From Limnohabitans sp. DM1 (GTDB lineage: Bacteria; Pseudomonadota; Gammaproteobacteria; Burkholderiales; Burkholderiaceae_C): a stretch of 64,000 nucleotides of DNA. Shown here piece by piece: positions 56,601 to 64,000 of the stretch. Made by a program: the position numbers and the translations under genes. The first letter of the stretch is position 1. Every line of letters starts with the position of its first letter. The notes below the pieces were generated by a model. It did no database searches. It had not been told where the DNA came from and saw nothing but the letters and a program-made list of their open reading frames with translations. The stretch covers positions 22,683-86,682 of the forward strand of contig NZ_CXOO01000047.1 of the NCBI RefSeq assembly GCF_001269385.1, given 5' to 3'.

Positions 56601-59600
56601 GTGGAGAATTTGGATGTGGCGAAATCGCCCTCTACCGTTGAACCAATCAATGTGAGGTTCTTGAATTCAGTCGCACCTGATGCGCTGGCGTTCATGGTGA
56701 TCAGACCATGATCAGCAATATACGAACTGTCACCCCAACTACGGGAACGGCCTGCACTGGCATCGATCTCCAGTGTTTGACCTGTCGCCACAAGCTTGGC
56801 ACCTGTAGCCCCCAGAGTCACATCCCCCGCAATGCCCATTTTGTTTTTGCTATCAGAGAGATCTGTATTGCCATTGAAGGTTTGAATCTTTACATCATTC
56901 GCAATCACGACTTCTTTTTTCGCATCTACTGTGACGTCACCGCTCTTGGTGATCAGATCCCCCCCCAAAGTCACCTTGTCTGCAACGTAGGATTGAGCAG
57001 CATAGGAATAGGTCCGGGAGCTGGAGTCAGACAGTCCCGTCGTCGTCACGTTTTCAACTGAGATATTGCCGTTCGCGGTCGAGCCTTCCGCATTCACGCT
57101 GAGAGACCCCACCGTGAGTGAGCTAATGTGCTTGCTGTCTGCAGCACTGTCCAACAAGGTGACATTGCCCGCAGCCCCCGTCACTGAAGAAGTGTCGAAC
57201 AGTGCATGACCATAGCGTTTGTTCAAGGTAAACGAAGTCCCATCAAAAGTGATGGAACCACTGTCACCAGTACCCTCCTTATTGGTACGGATTGAGAAAT
57301 CGCTATCAGTGTTTGAGTTTGTTGTCTGGTTGCCAGACATGGAGACCGCACCGCTGGCCTTGAAATCACCCGTAAGCCAAAACTTGCTGCCCGTGATGGA
57401 AACTTGTCCGGATTTGTTGTCCACCGAATTGGTGGTGAAACTCAGATTTTTCAGATAAGTACCATCGGAGCCTAGACCGGTAGTGAAAACGTCGGCATTG
57501 ATGTTGCCCCCGCCCACCAAAGGATCGCTTGATTTCGCGTTGACATTCAAACTGAAGTTGTTTCCAACAATGTTGGAGGCGTAACTCGAAGAGCGAGAAG
57601 CCAGGTCAATGTTGCCAGGCTTCGACGCATCTGCGCCCTCGGCATCTTTGGTGTTGGTGTCAATTTGCGTGTCACTCAGTAATGTGTAGGTGTTGGCCGT
57701 CAAGCTCACGTTGCCACGATCGAACCCAGCGTTTTCGTTGGCACGGTGTGTGGTGGTGATGTCACCCTTCAGCGCAATATTGTCGGCATACACAGTGAAG
57801 TCACCCGACGTGACTTTGCCATCTGCAGTGCCGAACCCACCGATCTCGACGTCTTTGTTTTTAACGTACAAGCGGAAATTTCGGTTGTAGCCACTGAGTG
57901 CGGCAGAAGTCTTGTCGAACTTTAAGGAACTGCCATCGTCGGTGTAATTGAGTTGCTCCTTCACGCCATTGTTATGGTAAAGGTTCAGATTGACAGCATG
58001 TGCTGTGTTGGGCCTATCGTCCGAGATGGTGATGTCCTTGAAATGCGCGGCACTCAACTCATGCAAGGCAACATCGCCGCTTTTCACTGAACTGAAAGTG
58101 GAAATATTGAGGGTGTTGGTCTCGGCATTGAGTTGGTTGGCCGCCCCGCCTTTTTTAACTTTCAGGTCGTAACCGCCCCCTCCCAAGCTGCCTGCTTGAG
58201 CGCCACCAAGCGCCATGGAGAGGTTCAAGTTGCCCATGGTCAAATGAGGTGTGTCTTTGTTGGTTCCGTCAATGTACTTCTTGGCATGGTCAGCTTCGCC
58301 AAACCGCTTGGCATTGTCTTGCACCAACTTGTCTGAATAACCCAGCGCACTCGCGCCACTGTAGGCACTCAACGTCAGGGTTGCAGAACCCACGTCAACA
58401 GCATCGTCCATGAAGATGAGATCACGCGCTTTGCCATAAATTGCAGACGACAGGTCAAGGTTTTTGTTCGCCTTTTCGTCTGAGCGCGTGTAAATACCCG
58501 ACATGCGCCCTTGGGTAGAAGATGGCGAAGGCGAAGTGCTCAAAGCAGCGCGGTCAATGGAATAAACAACCAGTTGGCGATCTTTGGTCGACTCCACGTT
58601 GAAGAAGTCGCCATTGCTAGAAAGGATGTGATGGCGTCCTTCTGCAGTTCCATAGTTATCGTCCATGGTGAACGACAAGGTGTTGTAGGCGCTGTTGGAA
58701 AGCCAGGTATCTCCCCCTGCATTGGCGACACGCAGAGAGGTGGTCTTGACCTCCAACGCCTGTTTGAAATTGACAGCATCTTCAGAGCCGGCCGATTCAG
58801 TGCCAATGTTCTTGGCATTAAGCGATACCGTTCCCGTGGCAACATCGATATCGGGACCGTCCGTCTTCGCGTCAGCAGGGGTGCTGGATCGGATGTAACC
58901 CGAGGGCTCATCATTCGATTGAGCAATCAGCATCACTGAAGATCCACGGGGAACTTGCAAAGAAGGGTCACCGCCAGGCACTGTTGAGCCGTCGGTGGAT
59001 TTGATCGAACCACTGGTTAGCAAAATGTTGGGTGCCCGAATTTCCAAATTACCTGGAAGCTGCCCAGCCACACCGCCAGTCAACAAGACACCGCCCTTTT
59101 CAATCGACAAGACAGCGGGTACATCATTGTCATTGATGTCCTTTTGCTTCGCCGTGGCCATAGCCAGCACCTGAAGGTCCCCCTTCATATCGATACTTTG
59201 GACCCCATCGGTTGTCTCGGTCGTTTTGAGTACGATGTTGTTGTAATAACCAAGATCATTGCGGATGTAACTGCTGCCCTTTGTGTTAGTCACCTTCAGG
59301 TAGGACTGAGCACTCACGTCCGCGTCCACGCGCAAAGCGTTGGACGCTGCGCCGATGTCCCCATCGGCCACGATGTTAGCCACAGTTCCGTAGCCATTTT
59401 GAAGAATTTTTCCACTGTCAGCGGCCACAATGTTCTGCCCCGCAGTCATGTTCAAAGTGGTGGAATTGGCAGTGATGTTGCCTGCCACGGTGATGTCTTT
59501 CGCCGCCGTCAAACTGATCGTGCTGGGCGTTTCATACCAAAAACCTGGCGTAAAAGAATAATCCCATTGGCCATTGACCACGGTTTTCTTGAAGACGTTT

Positions 59601-62368
59601 CTCAGTCCGGTTTGGCCAAACTTGTATATGGTTGAACCACTACCGAGCTTGATATCGTTGTCGACATTGACCACCAACGAGCCTCCGCCGACATCTAGCT
59701 TTGCACCGGCCTGCATCACAAAGTCATGGCCTTTGGCATCGACCTTGTCTACATCGGTAATGCTGGTGGGCCAAGGCGTTGCTCCCGCTGGTTTGAAATT
59801 ACCGACATAAACGTTACCGCTGTTGGTCGTGATGTTGCCCTTTTCGCCGATGACGACATCGCCCAACGCATCCAGGACCAGGTTCAGTCGACCCCGGCCA
59901 TAACCCGAGTTGATCTTTTCATTGATGGTGATGTCACGCCCTGACTGCAGGGTCAAAGTGACATCTTGTGGCAGTGATTGACCTTTAAGTGGACCGTCTG
60001 CTGTAACGATGGAAGCGGCAGGCTTTTCCATCGCTTCATCAACCACGATGTTCCAGCCTTGCTTTGTCAATTCTGTGGTCAAGTCCGTGCCATTGGCTTT
60101 GGCAGCCTTCTGGATCTTTGAAAAGTCACCCACCAGGTCTGTGGCATTGACCTTTTGATCTTTATCGAGCAAGTTGACCCTGGTCACGAGCACGCCGGGC
60201 GTGCCTGTTGTGCCAGCCGTTGAAGCCGACAAATCCACCCCTGTAGGACCCGTTGTTGTGATTGTTTTTGTGGCGTCGTTGGGGTCAGGTGCCACAGTCA
60301 CCACGACTGTACGCACATGAACATCTGCAGCCCTGGCTGTCCAAGTACCCAGCTGCGACGAATCACTGCTTGAGAGCGTCTTGACTTGTGCGCCATCTTC
60401 CGCATTAAGCTTGAATGCAGCATTGGTCGTCACCGCACCAGCCACATTGCCACTGGCGTCTAACACAGCCTTGCTCTTCAAGGTGATGTTGGCCGCATTG
60501 ACTGTGATGTCGGCAGCTTCGGAGACACCGGAGGTGGATTGAACCAAGCCATTGATCGAGGCATCACCCAAAGCCGACAAACTCACAGAACCTTGTCTGG
60601 CGATCAATTGGCTATTGTCCGTCAGCGTGATGTCCTTGTTGGCTCTCAAAGTGATCGTGCCGGACTTCACCACGCCTGTCGCAGCGTTCTCAATAGATCC
60701 TGCGGACGGCGTTGAACCCATCCCAGCGAACATGGTTACCGTGCCGCTTTGACCGTCTTCACCCGTGATGATGCTGCCCGCGTTTTTCAGGTCGAGATTG
60801 GCGGAAGTCACCTGGATTGAAGCTGCTGCATTCGTAGCCAACAACTGGCTGTTTTTACCCAAGTCAATCAAATCGCCCGACAGAGAGATGGAAGATCCAC
60901 TTTGGATCAAACCATCGTTGCTCATCGCGCCCAAAGCCTTCAATTCGATTGGGCCAGCACTGGCAATCAACTGGCTCTTGACGATGGCATCAGGGTCTGT
61001 GACATCCGCTTCCAATTTGATGGTTGTGCCATCCAGGGTGATTGCCCCGGACTTGACCAGACCACTTGCCGCATTCTTGATGTTGCCGCTGGCCTTCAAG
61101 TCAACCGTGCCCGAGGCACCTTCAGCGCCCGTGATGATGCTGCCGGCGTTTGAAAGATCTGCCGCAGTACTGAGCTTGATGGAAGCATCCGAAGTGTGGT
61201 TTGCAATCAGCTCATTGCCACTCGCCAAAGTGATGGTCCCGCCTGTCAACTCAATCGACGCAACGCCCTCAACCTTGGGGCCTGTAGCGATAAGTTGACT
61301 CTTGTCGAGCTTGTAGCTGTTGCCATCTGACGCCTCATTTTTGGGGACTTTGGCCACATCCAAAGTGATGACGTCACCCACCATGGAGATTGAGCCCGCT
61401 TCAATCACACCCGAATTGTTGATGGCAGATTTGATCAGTGCTTCATGCGCTACGGCTGTGAGTAACACACGACCGCCTTGAGCAGTGATCCAGCCACCAT
61501 TCTCAATCAGCGCATCCATGATTCCTTTGTTCACAGTGATGGCAGGAACACCCTCAGCAAGCTGGAGCAAAACCTCATCGCCTGCAGCCAACATCACATT
61601 CTTGGCCGTGATTTTTCCGCCTTTGTCGGCCAATGGCGTGTCCTTGTCACTCACGTTCACCGCATTGACGATTTTGGCCGCGATCATGACCACATACCCA
61701 TCCGAGCCAGCTTTGATCTTGCCCTCGTTGCGGATCTCTGCCACCGATGCCATCGTTCCCGCTTCACCTTCATCAACCTTAAACAGGAATTTTCCAGCGT
61801 TGAAGTCTTCATCGCTGATGTTGCGTGTAGACGCCACAATGCCGCCCACGTCAACTTGAGCACCTTTAGCAAAAGTGATGCCCGCAGGGTTGATCAGGAA
61901 AATTTGACCATTGGCTGTGATTTTCCCTTCAATCAACGAGCGCGAGATCATCAGGCTTCCGGCGTTTACGCCAATCACTCGATTCAAAGCAATCGATGCT
62001 GCATCCGGTTGAGCAAATGAAACGGTTTTGTCCGCTCCGACGTTGAAACTTTCCCAGTTCAAAACAGCTTTTGCAGCAGTCTGCGTAACCGTCATGACGT
62101 TGCCTGCAGTCGCAACGGATGCATTAACTGCTGGAGTCTTCGCACTGTCTGTTGTAAGCACAGGCAAGGTCGGTGACACCCCTTGCGCATGCGCCATCGC
62201 ACAAGCCATCATCACCGACGTCGCGGCAAATGAACGCAATGCACCTTGACCGCAAGCGCCAGCACCTTTTCTCACGGACTGGGTTTTGCCGCCAGATCGG
62301 CCAATTTCTGACACAGCTTGCCAGACGTTGGTGCAGGCGTTCCAAATGACGCGGTAGATGTTGTTCAT
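53624..62368 (-). CDS. Two-partner secretion exoprotein TpsA, filamentous haemagglutinin/adhesin family
   Basis: Giant secreted protein of 2914 residues. It starts with an extended signal peptide (ESPR) MNNIYRVIWNACTNVWQAVS, then a signal core (MMACAMAHAQ) and a TPS secretion domain, with the NPAGI motif at about residues 155-160 (LINPAGITFAKGAQ). The body is a repetitive beta-helix rich in Gly, Ser, Thr and Asn. It includes two ~120-residue repeats near 390-635, 76-residue repeats near 2089 and 2165, and ~103-residue YDG-type repeats near 2533, 2636 and 2739 (KTYDGNDVATL, KVYDGNSTANL, KLFDGKVDAK). No C-terminal toxin is seen. The frame is intact. Its transporter gene downstream is cut, so export by its own partner is probably lost. 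Confidence 0.93.
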   Translation of the reverse strand: MNNIYRVIWNACTNVWQAVSEIGRSGGKTQSVRKGAGACGQGALRSFAATSVMMACAMAHAQGVSPTLPVLTTDSAKTPAVNASVATAGNVMTVTQTAAKAVLNWESFNVGADKTVSFAQPDAASIALNRVIGVNAGSLMISRSLIEGKITANGQIFLINPAGITFAKGAQVDVGGIVASTRNISDEDFNAGKFLFKVDEGEAGTMASVAEIRNEGKIKAGSDGYVVMIAAKIVNAVNVSDKDTPLADKGGKITAKNVMLAAGDEVLLQLAEGVPAITVNKGIMDALIENGGWITAQGGRVLLTAVAHEALIKSAINNSGVIEAGSISMVGDVITLDVAKVPKNEASDGNSYKLDKSQLIATGPKVEGVASIELTGGTITLASGNELIANHTSDASIKLSTAADLSNAGSIITGAEGASGTVDLKASGNIKNAASGLVKSGAITLDGTTIKLEADVTDPDAIVKSQLIASAGPIELKALGAMSNDGLIQSGSSISLSGDLIDLGKNSQLLATNAAASIQVTSANLDLKNAGSIITGEDGQSGTVTMFAGMGSTPSAGSIENAATGVVKSGTITLRANKDITLTDNSQLIARQGSVSLSALGDASINGLVQSTSGVSEAADITVNAANITLKSKAVLDASGNVAGAVTTNAAFKLNAEDGAQVKTLSSSDSSQLGTWTARAADVHVRTVVVTVAPDPNDATKTITTTGPTGVDLSASTAGTTGTPGVLVTRVNLLDKDQKVNATDLVGDFSKIQKAAKANGTDLTTELTKQGWNIVVDEAMEKPAASIVTADGPLKGQSLPQDVTLTLQSGRDITINEKINSGYGRGRLNLVLDALGDVVIGEKGNITTNSGNVYVGNFKPAGATPWPTSITDVDKVDAKGHDFVMQAGAKLDVGGGSLVVNVDNDIKLGSGSTIYKFGQTGLRNVFKKTVVNGQWDYSFTPGFWYETPSTISLTAAKDITVAGNITANSTTLNMTAGQNIVAADSGKILQNGYGTVANIVADGDIGAASNALRVDADVSAQSYLKVTNTKGSSYIRNDLGYYNNIVLKTTETTDGVQSIDMKGDLQVLAMATAKQKDINDNDVPAVLSIEKGGVLLTGGVAGQLPGNLEIRAPNILLTSGSIKSTDGSTVPGGDPSLQVPRGSSVMLIAQSNDEPSGYIRSSTPADAKTDGPDIDVATGTVSLNAKNIGTESAGSEDAVNFKQALEVKTTSLRVANAGGDTWLSNSAYNTLSFTMDDNYGTAEGRHHILSSNGDFFNVESTKDRQLVVYSIDRAALSTSPSPSSTQGRMSGIYTRSDEKANKNLDLSSAIYGKARDLIFMDDAVDVGSATLTLSAYSGASALGYSDKLVQDNAKRFGEADHAKKYIDGTNKDTPHLTMGNLNLSMALGGAQAGSLGGGGYDLKVKKGGAANQLNAETNTLNISTFSSVKSGDVALHELSAAHFKDITISDDRPNTAHAVNLNLYHNNGVKEQLNYTDDGSSLKFDKTSAALSGYNRNFRLYVKNKDVEIGGFGTADGKVTSGDFTVYADNIALKGDITTTHRANENAGFDRGNVSLTANTYTLLSDTQIDTNTKDAEGADASKPGNIDLASRSSSYASNIVGNNFSLNVNAKSSDPLVGGGNINADVFTTGLGSDGTYLKNLSFTTNSVDNKSGQVSITGSKFWLTGDFKASGAVSMSGNQTTNSNTDSDFSIRTNKEGTGDSGSITFDGTSFTLNKRYGHALFDTSSVTGAAGNVTLLDSAADSKHISSLTVGSLSVNAEGSTANGNISVENVTTTGLSDSSSRTYSYAAQSYVADKVTLGGDLITKSGDVTVDAKKEVVIANDVKIQTFNGNTDLSDSKNKMGIAGDVTLGATGAKLVATGQTLEIDASAGRSRSWGDSSYIADHGLITMNASASGATEFKNLTLIGSTVEGDFATSKFSTTGQMTLGLLDQATSKWTGIKAGSLLLLGENKTDYTFTDAEIGTLAANATGALKVTSIKPLTVGTLSYSGTFGTTANGISIGDGKEIGGSVELSAGAITVAANSQVVTPVGEIKLISSDSATGGITLAAGSLVSANDLVTLKTASTGITMGANTIVEGSAGVSLTADTGDIALGEKVTVLASGSGDVSSGDVILTATKGAITTGSSSSVASIVGMTAIQAGTGITLGGNTTVNGETGVSLTADTGDITLGEKVEVKASRFSDAAPVGDVAMIATAGAIKIDAGSQVIAYQGATSFESKGVGTKGGISIGKDVYVYGKDDVNLKTQFGQIKIAEDGTKGLIHSYQGSITIAVGGEGSIDVAAGNTLLVGRDSVSKISTGTGDITFAGRAYYAEGVGKDVWLDISAGSSKKKGDDTGGNVIFTGKIDSNAGNRAVIYTGSADKAEEKPDSYISHYTLGSYVYGADATSDLSNVPTAPVVVAFRQNAGNLSLSIPSEKVYSGKTWVNQVADDAVATQEQLALDVSGLRKWESAYVDANRGPASAYDYLAQNKWIPRSYSLKSDSGELKNVGDYKVKFVKDPTAPEVTNPVGYGVSAPGGSDATVDFKITPKELTVNVQASKTYDGNDVATLDKASYSLTGFVMNESATVSKTTGSFNSKNVEEANSVTTTLTAADFTPDADSGFLATNYSYSVVAGQGTIAAKKLGAVALNPANTFKKVYDGNSTANLTGLLDFSFTGLVAGESMSVVNGLGQFGSYRDGFFVASKNVSDVNLVQVLMSNPTYTMGAGTLASNYRLPSVIQSEMKGQITPRQLLATAKAEDKLFDGKVDAKAVISLVKPDKGTGVVGNDQVSLGFRSAEFVDSQVGVNKQVFLRDPFAQGADSDNYVVSFDGEFPAKDVTTQASIRPLNLSPVVMAPPAPVPVVIAPPNFSNGPVQSIGGMGVVNVESSSQSIASADDAGGMTAVTIESLLANQAGAPNQVYVVDGGIKFEKSDK
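55846..56170 (-). repeat. Tandem 228-bp (76-residue) repeats inside tpsA
   Basis: Two near-identical blocks of about 100 bases (around 55846-55945 and 56073-56170) recur with a 228-base period. Both encode VSLTADTGDI-LGEKV. A third, more diverged unit follows toward the C-terminus. Recent duplication or gene conversion within the adhesin stalk is likely. Confidence 0.75.
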
Positions 62369-62624
62369 TGCAGCTTTCCTGATGGTGCGATGGGTTCAAG
62401 GCATGCGCTTGTGTGCAGGAAAAACCAGGCAATCAGCAAGCGCAACAGCCTCTTCACGCACTTGGGATGCGTAAATTGGCTTAGGCTTTGCTAATTTTAC
62501 AGATTGTCAGAGATTAAAACCAACAATACTCAAAAAATATCGCTTTTGACGTTTATTTCGAAAATTCACATTGAATATAAAGAATTTCAGTATCTCTATA
62601 GCAAGCCATGCCAAGCCCGAAAGA
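62369..62624. other. AT-rich upstream region of tpsA
   Basis: 256 bases between the tpsA start and the decayed response-regulator gene. It is AT-rich and should contain the tpsA promoter. No gene or clear operator was recognised. Confidence 0.5.
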
Positions 62625-63314
62625 TCAGTTCGACATGGCTTTCACATTGCAGCAAAGCTTGTAGCCTTCAACGCGAATGAACTGGATGGCGGGCAATTCA
62701 GCACCACAAGACACCAGCTTTTTCCGCAGGCAACCCAAGCGGACTTCCACGTTGTATTTGCTGATGTCCGGTCCTCCCGACAGGTGTTGCGCCACCTGCC
62801 AATGCTCCAGTTTGCGATCCACCGCACGGGCCAAGGCGCCTGATCACACCACCTCGGCTTGTGTCAAACCGATTTGTGCAATGGGTCCTTTGACCAACAA
62901 CCGTGAAGTGTTCAAAACCATGCCCATGTCGACCCGAGTCATCTGCCTTTTTATGCGTTGGCCCAAATTGGCGACCACCGTCAGCAATGCTTCTGATGCC
63001 AAGGGCTTGGGCAAATAGACATCAGCACCGTGGGCATACACGTCAATCCGATTCTTAATTCTGGTGCGGGCAGACGCCAAAATGATGGTCGTGTGTGGAG
63101 GGCTCTGCTGTATTCTGTTGACAAGGCTGAGCCCGGCTTCCCCCGGCAAATTCAGGTCAATGACTTAAAGCTCGGGCAAAAAGTCCGGAAATTTGTCATC
63201 AACATCCTCGGCCAATGTCACGCCAGCCACTTGATGACTGTGCTGTATCAGCAGCTCAATCGTGGCGATACGCAAGACTTCATCGTCTTCAATTACTAAT
63301 ATTTTAATATTCAA
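62625..63314 (-). pseudogene. OmpR-family response regulator, inactivated by two in-frame stop codons
   Basis: One continuous minus-strand frame of 230 codons, the normal length for the family, interrupted only by TAA at 63167-63165 and TGA at 62846-62844. The receiver is recognisable: NIKILVIEDDEVLRIATIEL at the start, ELxVIDLNLPGEAGLSLV around the first stop (x marks it), HTTIILASAR and ADVYLPKPL. The winged-helix end is NVEVRLGCLRKKL and FIRVEGYKL. The start would be TTG at 63314. No frameshift is needed, so decay is recent. It lies just upstream of tpsA and may once have controlled it. Confidence 0.85.
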
Positions 63315-63427
63315 TATTTAACACAAAATTAATATTTATAGCAAATTAAATTCACAACTAAAACTCAAATGAACCGAACAAAATTTAACAAGAAATCAAG
63401 GTTAAAGATTCATCTTTTCGGTATTTT

Positions 63428-63666
63428 TCAACAGATGCAAACATCCCACACAAGCTGCGGGACAGATGGCAGGCCTGATTCAAGGCGGGTGCCAATACCA
63501 AGAAGCTCCAACAATTCAGAGACCGAATACAAGCCAAAGCCTGAACCCGCTTGTCGATAGGCATTCTGACTTATGTGATATTTTGAACACTTGCAGAGGG
63601 TTCGGAACAACGGCTTCGCCAACCGCATTGCAGATTCGGATTCCAATGCCGGGGTTGTTGGCAAAC
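63428..63666 (-). pseudogene. C-terminal remnant of a sensor histidine kinase
   Basis: The minus strand encodes the end of a kinase ATPase domain: KPLFRTLCKCS followed by the G2 box GSGFGLYSVSELLELLGI and a short tail. A G1-like stretch (NNPGIGI) lies slightly upstream in another frame, so at least one frameshift is present. Upstream sequence is replaced by an ISL3-type element at about 63667. It precedes the decayed response regulator by about 113 bases on the same strand, so both are remains of one two-component pair. Confidence 0.65.
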
Positions 63667-64000
63667 GGCTCTTCGTCATTCCGTGTGGAACTTGACTTGA
63701 AAAATACAATGCAGCAACCGAGCCCGGTGGTGTTTGTTGGCAACAGGCGCAGTCGGCTGCTCACAAATCCTCATGGCGGATGTCCGTTCATCAACTGAAG
63801 ATCCGTAAATGGCTATTGGAATCGAATCTTTGTTCACCAGTGCGCTGGGCTTGTCTGCCCCGTGGCGCGTTGAAAACGTCAACCTTGACACGGCCCGCCG
63901 TCGCATTGACTTTGATCTCACCTGTGATGCCAAGCGTCTGGCCTGCCCCGTGTGTGGCTTGCTCGATCAAGGCATTCATGACCGACAAAAACGCCAATGG
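63667..64000 (+). mobile_element. ISL3-family insertion sequence, left part (runs off window)
   Basis: The plus strand starts an ISL3-type transposase at 63809 and is bordered on the left by GGCTCTTCGTCATTCCGTGT (63667-63686), which resembles ISL3-family terminal repeats. The right end lies outside the window. The boundary coincides with the loss of the histidine kinase sequence. Confidence 0.65.
63809..64000 (+). CDS. ISL3-family transposase (partial, N-terminal 64 residues)
   Basis: The open frame to the window edge begins MAIGIESLFTSALGLSAPW and continues RRIDFDLTCDAKRLACPVCG, the zinc-finger start typical of ISL3 transposases, then HDRQKRQW. The catalytic DDE part lies beyond the window. 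The minus-strand frame opposite it is a shadow. Confidence 0.8.
   Translation, partial: MAIGIESLFTSALGLSAPWRVENVNLDTARRRIDFDLTCDAKRLACPVCGLLDQGIHDRQKRQW

Noticed and set aside
63791..63997. Minus-strand frame that at first looked like the N box of a histidine kinase
   Set aside because: The plus strand here reads as a clear ISL3 transposase N-terminus with its CPVCG finger, so the minus frame is its shadow.

Overview
The window reads as a chromosomal segment of a betaproteobacterium of the order Burkholderiales, most likely Comamonadaceae (Limnohabitans- or Rhodoferax-like). This rests on gene content and protein character: the mnmG-rsmG-parA-parB neighbourhood with ParB-type parS palindromes, a fused indolepyruvate ferredoxin oxidoreductase, a monomeric NADP isocitrate dehydrogenase, and a TorF porin-glnK-amtB cluster. 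No rRNA, tRNA or CRISPR array was seen.

Layout. 1-8.1 kb (minus strand): a hybrid histidine kinase cut by the window edge, parB, an alpha/beta hydrolase, parA, two tandem LysE-type exporters, rsmG and mnmG. Four parS sites lie among them, and two inverted copies of a ~107-bp repeat flank rsmG-mnmG. 8.4-13.9 kb: glutamate dehydrogenase, an Lrp-type regulator and the 1178-residue indolepyruvate oxidoreductase, all amino-acid metabolism. 14-17.8 kb: minE-minD-minC, then an intergenic stretch with three perfect DnaA boxes, two small membrane-protein genes and a Spy/CpxP-like protein. 18.2-29.8 kb is a metal-resistance block: a DUF2892 membrane protein, copZ and copA, then a czcCBA/cus-type RND efflux operon diverging from its two-component system. 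30-32.2 kb holds isocitrate dehydrogenase.

32.4-43.2 kb is the most original metabolic block. One minus-strand operon starts with a TetR regulator fused to an acyl-CoA ligase. It continues with a CUT2-type ABC importer in which one permease is fused to a strictosidine synthase/SMP-30-like (lactonase/esterase-type) propeller, plus a second free-standing propeller protein. A divergent ACAD11-like acyl-CoA dehydrogenase sits next to it. My reading is import, ester or lactone opening, CoA activation and dehydrogenation of one unidentified compound, sensed by the ligase-linked repressor. The chemistry is inference.

43.3-49.4 kb returns to core genes: an FccB-like flavoprotein, comM, and torF-glnK-amtB behind a near-consensus sigma-54 promoter. 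49.4-64 kb is accessory DNA. It holds a HigBA-like toxin-antitoxin pair, two low-GC genes of unknown function (one truncated), an IS5-family element whose two sides both end in truncated genes, a two-partner secretion locus with a 2914-residue TpsA adhesin whose TpsB transporter is cut in half by that element, a two-component pair that has decayed (response regulator with two in-frame stops, kinase reduced to its C-terminal end), and the start of an ISL3-family element at the window edge.
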